A model generated the notes under the pieces. The model worked only from the letters and a program-made list of their open reading frames with translations. It searched no databases and had not been told where the DNA came from. Positions 58,950 to 64,000 of a stretch of 64,000 nucleotides of DNA are shown here, piece by piece. The translations under genes and the position numbers were made by a program. This DNA is from CAYRWR01 sp964537555 (GTDB lineage Bacteria > Spirochaetota > Brevinematia > Brevinematales > CAYRWR01): NCBI GenBank assembly GCA_964537555.1, contig CAZIAD010000009.1, positions 1-64,000 on the forward strand. Direction: 5' to 3'. Positions within the stretch are counted from its first letter, which is position 1, and each line of letters starts with the position of its first letter.

Positions 58950-59129
58950 TTAAAATCCTTTGAGTAGATTACCCAAAAGTAGCACCACATATCCGGCAAT
59001 CGCAACCCAGAACGCGTTAGGGCTTAATACCGGGATAGTCAGTCCCTTTACCAGCACCAAAGCGATAGCCAGTGCTACCAGTACAATTGAAATGATCAAT
59101 GAAACTTTTTTTGGAGCATTTCCTGCCAT
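58950..59129 (-). CDS. 59-residue two-helix membrane protein
   Basis: ATG 59129 to TAA 58950, behind a clear AGGAGG box (seven-base gap). The protein starts MAGNAPKKVSL and has two membrane helices (about 10-27 and 39-54) joined by a short TIPVLSPNAFW turn, ending NLLKGF. It has its own TTGACA promoter and a hairpin terminator, so it is expressed as a unit of its own. Similar short helical-hairpin proteins occur widely, but no specific family can be named. Function unknown. Confidence 0.8.
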   Translation of the reverse strand: MAGNAPKKVSLIISIVLVALAIALVLVKGLTIPVLSPNAFWVAIAGYVVLLLGNLLKGF

Positions 59130-59154
59130 TTTGACCTCCTATTGTGTTTCTTTC

Positions 59155-59183
59155 AGTATTAATCATATCTGCTGATATGTCAA
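59155..59183 (-). promoter_or_regulatory. Promoter of the small membrane gene
   Basis: On the minus strand TTGACA (59183-59178) and AATACT (59160-59155) with a 17-base spacer. Confidence 0.65.
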
Positions 59184-59199
59184 ATATACCATGATGGCT

Positions 59200-59631
59200 T
59201 TACAGTTGTTTTTTCACTTTATCAATATCTTCAACAGCTAACCAGTCATCCATGTTATTAAAATCCGATCGATCGATACTGAACGGAGTTATTTCTTCTG
59301 TTTGGGAGATCTCAATGAGGATAAGATATCGCTTAGCTCCCCATCGTTTTACCTGCTCAGGGCTCAGATCCAATTCAGCAGAATAGGTATCCAGCATATC
59401 TATGGACTGCTGATGCTCCATCTTCCCGGACTCTATTACCCTGATGACATCAGCTCTGCCCAAAACCAGCCCTTCTCCATTATTCCGGATAAAATAGAGC
59501 TTGTCACCCTTAAATACCCGGCCATAGGGCATCTTTCTCCCGGCCGCTCCCCTGACTAGCATCTTCTTGCTCCCCCCCATAATCTTCTCCCATTCCCGGG
59601 CCCGGGTATCCAGGTAGACTACGTGATCCAT
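59200..59631 (-). CDS. PUA/ASCH-like small protein
   Basis: 143 residues. The first half (VVYLDTRAREWEKI, GGSKKMLVRGAAGRKMPYGRV, GDKLYFIRNNGEGLVLGRADVIRVIE) has the beta-barrel rhythm and KLYFIR...GxADV pattern of PUA/EVE/ASCH folds that bind RNA or modified nucleotides. The second half is charged and helical. The family match is by pattern only, so nucleic-acid binding is an inference. Good AAGGAG box. Divergent from the glycosyltransferase-like gene. Confidence 0.55.
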   Translation of the reverse strand: MDHVVYLDTRAREWEKIMGGSKKMLVRGAAGRKMPYGRVFKGDKLYFIRNNGEGLVLGRADVIRVIESGKMEHQQSIDMLDTYSAELDLSPEQVKRWGAKRYLILIEISQTEEITPFSIDRSDFNNMDDWLAVEDIDKVKKQL

Positions 59632-59788
59632 CGATTTTCTCCTTCAATAAATGAGCTTATTGCAAAAATAGTTTCAATTTCACAGTTGAATTGTTAGCGA
59701 TTATCTATTATAATCAAATGATTGATTTATTTCAAAGTCCTGAGAAAATTTAACAGAAGAAGTATTCTTCCTAAAAAAGGAGTGTGTT

Positions 59789-61246
59789 ATGCCTGCCAAA
59801 GCCCCCGCAAAGACTACCAAGACTAGTACCAAGACCGCACCTAAGACCACCAGCAAGGCTGCCCCTAAGGCCAGCCCCAAGGCCGTAGTAAAAGCAGCAC
59901 CCAAAGCCAAAGCAGATACAGGCAAAAAAGCCTGGGTCGTGACTGCCGACATGGGCCTGGGCCACCAGCGCGCAGCCTATCCACTGTCAGATATAGCTGA
60001 TGAAGGCGTCCTCACTATCGGAGCCTCTTCTGTCACCTCTGAAAAAGAAAAGAAACTGTGGGACCGCCTTCTGGGTACCTATGAATTTGCCTCCCGTCTG
60101 CGCAAAGTGCCCCTCATCGGTAAGCCCATATTCCGCATCATCGATAAACTACAGGAGATCAAGCCTTATTACCCTAAGCGGGACCTGTCCAAACCCGACT
60201 ATCCCGGAAAGATGATGAACAACCTGGCCGCCAAAGGCCTGGGCAAAGACCTGCTGGATAAGTGTAAGCAGAAACCGGCCAACCCCTTTATCTCCACCTT
60301 CTATACTCCGGGGTATTCGGCAGTACACCAGAAATATCCTGGCAAGAAATATATTATTCTCACAGACGCAGATGTGGCCCGGGCCTGGGTACCCGACCTG
60401 GACCCTAAAAAGACCCAGCTTAACTTCCTGACTCCCAGTGACTGGGTGTCCCGTCGTATGGAAGCCTACGGCGTACCTGCCTCTCAGATCTTTCAGACCG
60501 GATTCCCCATGCCTAAAGAGATCATAGGTAAGAACCTGGAGATCCTTAAGGCTGACCTGGGCCGCCGTCTCCACCAGCTGGACCCACAGGGTGTCTTCCT
60601 GGAAAAACACGGCAAAGAAGTAGAGCAGTACCTGGGTAAGAGCAATATCGCTAAACCCTCTAAGCCGGACCCCCTTAGCATCACCTTCTGTGTAGGCGGA
60701 GCCGGTGCTCAGAAAGAGATCGGTATCGCCGGGGTGAAGAGCCTCATCCCCCTCATCAAAGCCGGTAAGGTCACCTTTACCCTGGTCGCGGGGGTGCGTA
60801 AAGAGGTCAGAGACTACTTCTATGACAGCCTCAAGAAGCTCAAGATCCTGTCCCTCCTGGATAACCAGATAAAGATATTGTACAGCCCCGATAAAAGGGA
60901 GTACTTCCGGATGTTTAATGAACAGATGAAGACCACCGGAGTACTGTGGACCAAACCCAGTGAGCTCACCTTTTACACCGGACTGGGTATCCCCCTGTGT
61001 ATCGCTCCTCCCATTGGGGCTCAGGAGAGATTTAACCAGGGCTGGCTCATAGAGAACCATGCCGGATTCGACCAGCAGCAGGAAGAGTACATCGACCAGT
61101 GGCTTATCGACCTGCGTGACAAGGGCCACCTGGCTGAAGTAGCCTGGTCAGCCTTTATGAACATTCCCAAGATGGGCACCTATAATATCGAGGAGCTCAT
61201 CACTACCGGTAAGATCAGCAAGAAGGACAATCCTCTGCTCAGATAG
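59789..61246 (+). CDS. Glycosyltransferase-like protein with a Lys/Ala/Pro (histone H1-like) N-terminal tail
   Basis: 485 residues. Residues 1-46 are almost only Lys, Ala, Pro, Thr and Ser (KTAPKTTSKAAPKAS, then AVVKAAPKAKADTGKK), like the basic tails of histone H1-type proteins. The rest resembles a GT-B glycosyltransferase of the MurG/MGDG-synthase type: VVTADMGLGHQRAAYPL (about 49-65, GxGH loop), then ISTFYTPGYSAVHQ, ILTDADVARAWVPD and IFQTGFPMPKEI. Late GAGAQKEIG and VLWTKPSELTFYTGLGIP would bind the nucleotide sugar. The tail could bind DNA, anionic lipid or membranes. A strong hairpin terminator follows. Confidence 0.75.
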   Translation: MPAKAPAKTTKTSTKTAPKTTSKAAPKASPKAVVKAAPKAKADTGKKAWVVTADMGLGHQRAAYPLSDIADEGVLTIGASSVTSEKEKKLWDRLLGTYEFASRLRKVPLIGKPIFRIIDKLQEIKPYYPKRDLSKPDYPGKMMNNLAAKGLGKDLLDKCKQKPANPFISTFYTPGYSAVHQKYPGKKYIILTDADVARAWVPDLDPKKTQLNFLTPSDWVSRRMEAYGVPASQIFQTGFPMPKEIIGKNLEILKADLGRRLHQLDPQGVFLEKHGKEVEQYLGKSNIAKPSKPDPLSITFCVGGAGAQKEIGIAGVKSLIPLIKAGKVTFTLVAGVRKEVRDYFYDSLKKLKILSLLDNQIKILYSPDKREYFRMFNEQMKTTGVLWTKPSELTFYTGLGIPLCIAPPIGAQERFNQGWLIENHAGFDQQQEEYIDQWLIDLRDKGHLAEVAWSAFMNIPKMGTYNIEELITTGKISKKDNPLLR

Positions 61247-61264
61247 GGATTTAGAGTTATATCG

Positions 61265-61297
61265 ACAGGCTGTCTTGCGGGACAGCCTGTTTTTTTT
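61265..61297 (+). terminator. Terminator of the glycosyltransferase-like gene
   Basis: ACAGGCTGTC (61265-61274) and GACAGCCTGT (61281-61290) form a perfect 10-bp stem, followed by eight T. Confidence 0.95.
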
Positions 61298-61300
61298 GGC

Positions 61301-61434
61301 CTCTCACAAAGACACAAAGGGCACAGAGAGGTAGGTGGAAAGCCCTGACGGTTTAGAGGAGGGGCTGCTGGTGATTACCCTGTCTGGTCGTGGATCGGTT
61401 TTGTCTGTGGGTCTCTCGCAAAGAACACAAAGGT
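61301..61434. repeat. Two direct CACAAAGG-type repeat copies
   Basis: CTCTCACAAAGACACAAAGG (61301-61320) and a second copy beginning CTCTCGCAAAGAACACAAAGG minus its first base (61413-61433) occur 112 bases apart in the same orientation. The spacer is non-coding. The words resemble the CGCAGAG/CGCAAAG repeats around the GxxExxY element. The first copy is followed by GGCACAGAGAGG, like an eroded element end. Confidence 0.55.
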
Positions 61435-61530
61435 ATTTTTCCCTTTTTTGTGCCATTCCTGCCGACTGAGGAGGGTTATGATGTTTGATAGAGTAATCAC
61501 CGGGTATCGGGCTCTTAAAACATCCTGGCT

Positions 61531-63435
61531 TCACAGGTTTTTATTGAGAAAATCAGAGAGTTCTTCCATAGAAAAGGGCTTGGGCAGGCTGGCACTAAAG
61601 CCATATTTTTCGGGATGAGCCATAATAGGATCGGTGGCATAACCGCTCACTACAAAGACCGGCACTGTTTGGTCCAGCTCCCGGATGTTCTGCACCACTT
61701 CTGCTCCCCCCATCCCACCGGCTATGGTAAGATCCAGGAAAAAAGCCGCGACTGGTTCTTCCGTTTTTCTTCTTTCCGTATAATAGTCCAGTAATTCTTT
61801 ACCTTCATTTTTATGGATCACGGTATAGCCCAGGGCCTCCAACATGTTTTTCAGGACTTCAGCCACCACTTCCTCATCATCCATGACCAGGATAGTACCT
61901 TTACCCTCATGGGACTGGGAATCTTCGGCCTGCAGAGGACTGATCTGTGAGAGTGCAGGCAGATAGATGCTAAACTTACTGCCCCTGCCTGGTTCTGATT
62001 CAGCTTTAATAACGCCCCCATGGCGATTGATTATGGAATAGCTGGTAGCCAGGCCCAGGCCATGGCCTTTCATCTTAGTAGTATAAAACGGCTCAAATAT
62101 ACGGGATAATGCAGAAGCAGGGATACCTACTCCCTCATCCTGTATTGAAATCCGGACATAATCACCCGGGCCTAATCCCGTGGCATCCCCTTTATGCAGA
62201 CTCACATTTTCAGCCTGTACCACTATCATGCCTCCATCCGGCATAGCCTGTACCGCATTAATGACCAGATTATCGATGACCTGGCCGATCTGATTTTTAT
62301 CCACGTTACAGGGCCAGAGCCCTGATGCCACCTCAAAGCGGCAGGTAACACTGGACCCACTGAGAGCAAACTGTACGGTATCCTCGATGAAGGGGAAGAG
62401 AGGGCTGATCTTCTGAATAGGCTCTCCGCCGCGGGCAAAAGTAAGAAGCTGTGAAGTCAGGCCCCGGGCCCGGTCCAGAGTAGTCATAGCCCTGCCCAGA
62501 TAATCACTCACTTTTTGATCCAGGGATACTTCCCGGGCCAGGTTGATATAACCATATATCCCGCTCATCAGGTTATTAAAGTCGTGGGCTATGCCAGCGG
62601 CCAGTACACCCAGCGAATCCAGTTTCTGAGTCTGAAGTATATGCTGCTCCATGATCAGGCGCTGTTCTTCTGCCTGGACGCGCTCCGTGATATCCCGGTC
62701 AGAGCCCCAGAAGCCCAGTATCTCTCCTTCCTGAGAAAAAATGGGGGTGGCATTGCTTTCCAGAAAGCGGTAGGCCCCGTCTTTATGCTTCCAGCGAAAG
62801 ACCTGGCCTTTCCAGCCTTTCTTTTCCCGTATGTGCTCAGCAAAGATGAGCTGTAGCTTTTCAGCATCATCCTTATGTACCAGGAGGAGCATATTGTGCT
62901 GTGAGATCTCATCCGGACTATAGCCCAGGATATCTTTTATTGCTGGATTGCTGTAGCTGTGATGCCCCTGCAGATCGAGGGCCCAGATCCAGTCACGACT
63001 GGTCTCCACGATAGAGCGGAACCTGTTCTCACTCTCCCTGAGTTCCTTTTCGGTCAGTTTGAGGTCGGTAATATCCAGGGTATAGCCTGCCATATAGGGT
63101 GATTTTCCTTCGCGGATAATAGGAAATTTAGTGGTGGTATAATAATGCCCATCCAGTTCTTCCTGTATAGTGACAGGAACGCCTTCTTTGAGGACCTTTT
63201 GATCATCGGCTTTCATGGATCTTGCCAGATCCGGAGGAAAGAGTTCTTCCATGTCTTTTCCCAGGATCTGTTCCAGGGGTATGCCCAGCATCTGCTCGTA
63301 GTTCTTACTAAGCTGTATAGCCCTGATCTCTTCATCTTTAAAGAATATATATATAGGGCTCTTTTCCAGGAATTGTCTGAACATCTCTTCCATACTGGGT
63401 AGTCTATGATCTTCATCCTGAATATGCTTAGGCAT
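61531..63435 (-). CDS. Soluble PAS-PAS hybrid histidine kinase with receiver
   Basis: 634 residues, no membrane helix. Two PAS domains (about 15-135 and 140-260; IRAIQLSKNYEQMLGIPLEQILG, then HHSYSNPAIKDILGYSPDEIS). The kinase core has the H-box AAGIAHDFNNLMSGI (His at about 285), N-box DNLVINAVQAM and ATP loops DEGVGIP and GHGLGLATSYSI. The C-terminal receiver is at about 515-634: acidic pair VMDDEE, phospho-Asp in FFLDLTIAGG (about 567) and conserved Lys in LPKPFS. Signal unknown, probably intracellular redox or a small ligand. No adjacent regulator gene. Confidence 0.92.
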   Translation of the reverse strand: MPKHIQDEDHRLPSMEEMFRQFLEKSPIYIFFKDEEIRAIQLSKNYEQMLGIPLEQILGKDMEELFPPDLARSMKADDQKVLKEGVPVTIQEELDGHYYTTTKFPIIREGKSPYMAGYTLDITDLKLTEKELRESENRFRSIVETSRDWIWALDLQGHHSYSNPAIKDILGYSPDEISQHNMLLLVHKDDAEKLQLIFAEHIREKKGWKGQVFRWKHKDGAYRFLESNATPIFSQEGEILGFWGSDRDITERVQAEEQRLIMEQHILQTQKLDSLGVLAAGIAHDFNNLMSGIYGYINLAREVSLDQKVSDYLGRAMTTLDRARGLTSQLLTFARGGEPIQKISPLFPFIEDTVQFALSGSSVTCRFEVASGLWPCNVDKNQIGQVIDNLVINAVQAMPDGGMIVVQAENVSLHKGDATGLGPGDYVRISIQDEGVGIPASALSRIFEPFYTTKMKGHGLGLATSYSIINRHGGVIKAESEPGRGSKFSIYLPALSQISPLQAEDSQSHEGKGTILVMDDEEVVAEVLKNMLEALGYTVIHKNEGKELLDYYTERRKTEEPVAAFFLDLTIAGGMGGAEVVQNIRELDQTVPVFVVSGYATDPIMAHPEKYGFSASLPKPFSMEELSDFLNKNL

Positions 63436-63490
63436 TATTCACCTCTATTGTGTGGTTTAATCTCCATTCTAGAGGCTGGACTGTAAAATG

Positions 63491-64000
63491 TCAATCGGAA
63501 CGAACTGTATTTTTTGTAATAGATGCACTCTCTATACCCCGTACACTGCTATATAATACTCCACAGCGATTCATAAAGAGGCTGTGGCTCTGGTTAAGGT
63601 CTAAAGGCTCTCCCTGCATATCACTGACCTTGCCTCCTGCTTCACTCACTATGAGGGCGCTGGCGGCAAAGTCCCACAAGCTCCCCCCTCCTGGATCTGA
63701 TTTTGGAAGTTTAAAATACAGGGCTGGAGCCTGGTCCAGTACTCCCAGGGCATTCATGACAGCCCCTCCCCCCTCTATGACTGAGCTGGAGGTATACCCC
63801 CACTGTATTGCTTCGGCCTGCAACTGGCCTATGATATTATGATATGCGGGATCCTGAGATCTCCCCGGATCAAGGATTATACTGAGTGTATGGCCTTTAG
63901 AGAGAGGGCTGAGAGCTTGTCCATTAACAAATGCCCCAGCACCCTGGATAGCATGGTACAGTCTGTTGTGTACAGGATCTGCCGCCACACCCAGTACCGG
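63491..64000 (-). CDS. Inositol monophosphatase/CysQ-family phosphatase (5' end outside window)
   Basis: 170 C-terminal residues, open to the right edge. The frame continues upstream as PVLG before VAADPVHNRLYHAIQG, so the true start lies beyond 64000. PVLGVAADPVHNRLYHAIQGAGAFVNG and GGSLWDFAASALIVSEAGGKVSDMQG (metal-ligand Asp and catalytic WD motif) are typical of the Mg2+-dependent IMPase/3'(2'),5'-bisphosphate nucleotidase superfamily. The first two metal-site motifs lie outside the window. Substrate could be inositol phosphate, 3'-phosphoadenylate or similar. Confidence 0.88.
   Translation of the reverse strand, partial: PVLGVAADPVHNRLYHAIQGAGAFVNGQALSPLSKGHTLSIILDPGRSQDPAYHNIIGQLQAEAIQWGYTSSSVIEGGGAVMNALGVLDQAPALYFKLPKSDPGGGSLWDFAASALIVSEAGGKVSDMQGEPLDLNQSHSLFMNRCGVLYSSVRGIESASITKNTVRSD

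Noticed and set aside
60149..61129. 326-codon frame opposite the glycosyltransferase-like gene
   Set aside because: Shadow frame. The plus-strand gene has a ribosome site, start and terminator and a recognisable GT-B pattern.
61304..61534. 76-codon minus-strand frame after the terminator
   Set aside because: It is built from the CACAAAGG repeat and has no ribosome site.
1..64000. CRISPR array, rRNA, prophage or integrative element
   Set aside because: No regularly spaced repeats, rRNA-like stretches, integrase, capsid or transposase genes were seen.

Overview
The window looks like chromosomal DNA of an anaerobic, fermentative, diderm, flagellated bacterium, most likely a spirochaete. The evidence is indirect. 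There is a FlgG rod gene whose C-terminal half reads like spirochaete FlgG, an NADH-linked [FeFe]-hydrogenase operon, many signal-peptide lipoproteins and outer-membrane-type beta-barrels, and a 60-residue bacterial histone of the kind described in Leptospira and Bdellovibrio. No rRNA, CRISPR array, prophage or plasmid backbone was seen. Base composition is intermediate, with AT-rich intergenic gaps and good ribosome binding sites (GGAGG type).

Layout. 1-5.4 kb: 3'-truncated secreted alpha-amylase, a small barrel protein, a tRNA-Cys/tRNA-Leu transcription unit with a consensus promoter, an HExxH lipoprotein and two tandem metallo-beta-lactamase-fold paralogues. 5.4-9.4 kb: a receiver-PilZ gene and a DUF1858/DUF2249, DUF438-hemerythrin, PAS and ferredoxin cluster. 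Two near-identical palindromes sit at the same distance from their -10 boxes, which points to one CRP/FNR-type activator. 9.4-16.4 kb: a coupled pair of barrel proteins, two aldo/keto reductases with an AlkD-like glycosylase, a lipase-like hydrolase and flgG. 16.4-24 kb: dciA, purB, a repeat-containing lipoprotein, a PAP2 phosphatase, ahcY and a patatin. 24-30.9 kb: a Cache-PAS hybrid kinase, an XRE-cupin regulator with a leuCD-like hydro-lyase, the histone gene on its own strong promoter, and two membrane proteins behind tex. 30.9-38.6 kb: tex, an ECF sigma/anti-sigma/ankyrin operon, panC and a CotH-type lipoprotein. 38.8-44 kb: the hydCBA operon with its accessory ATPase and 2Fe-2S protein, behind a Rex-like operator. 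44-52.5 kb: a membrane-anchored SF1 helicase with an XpaC-like partner, nadE, a 442-bp GxxExxY element and alaS. 52.5-64 kb: a CBM21 lipoprotein, a 270-bp chain of hairpins, a three-domain isochorismatase-like/kinase/phosphatase fusion, a methyltransferase/GNAT operon, a 59-residue membrane protein, a glycosyltransferase-like protein with a lysine/alanine/proline tail, a second hybrid kinase and a truncated inositol-phosphatase gene.

How the genes work together. The starch-related genes (amylase, CBM21 lipoprotein, a possible starch-binding module on the CotH protein) suggest extracellular glucan use. The hydrogenase would dispose of reductant and appears to be tuned by NADH/NAD+ through Rex. 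The 6-9 kb cluster looks like a redox or nitrosative-stress module. The most unusual items are the histone, the duplicated activator-site architecture, the GxxExxY element whose inverted repeats supply its gene with a ribosome binding site and a C-terminus, the structured non-coding block at 54.3-54.5 kb, the three-domain fusion that lacks its hydrolase cysteine, and the glycosyltransferase with a histone-H1-like tail.
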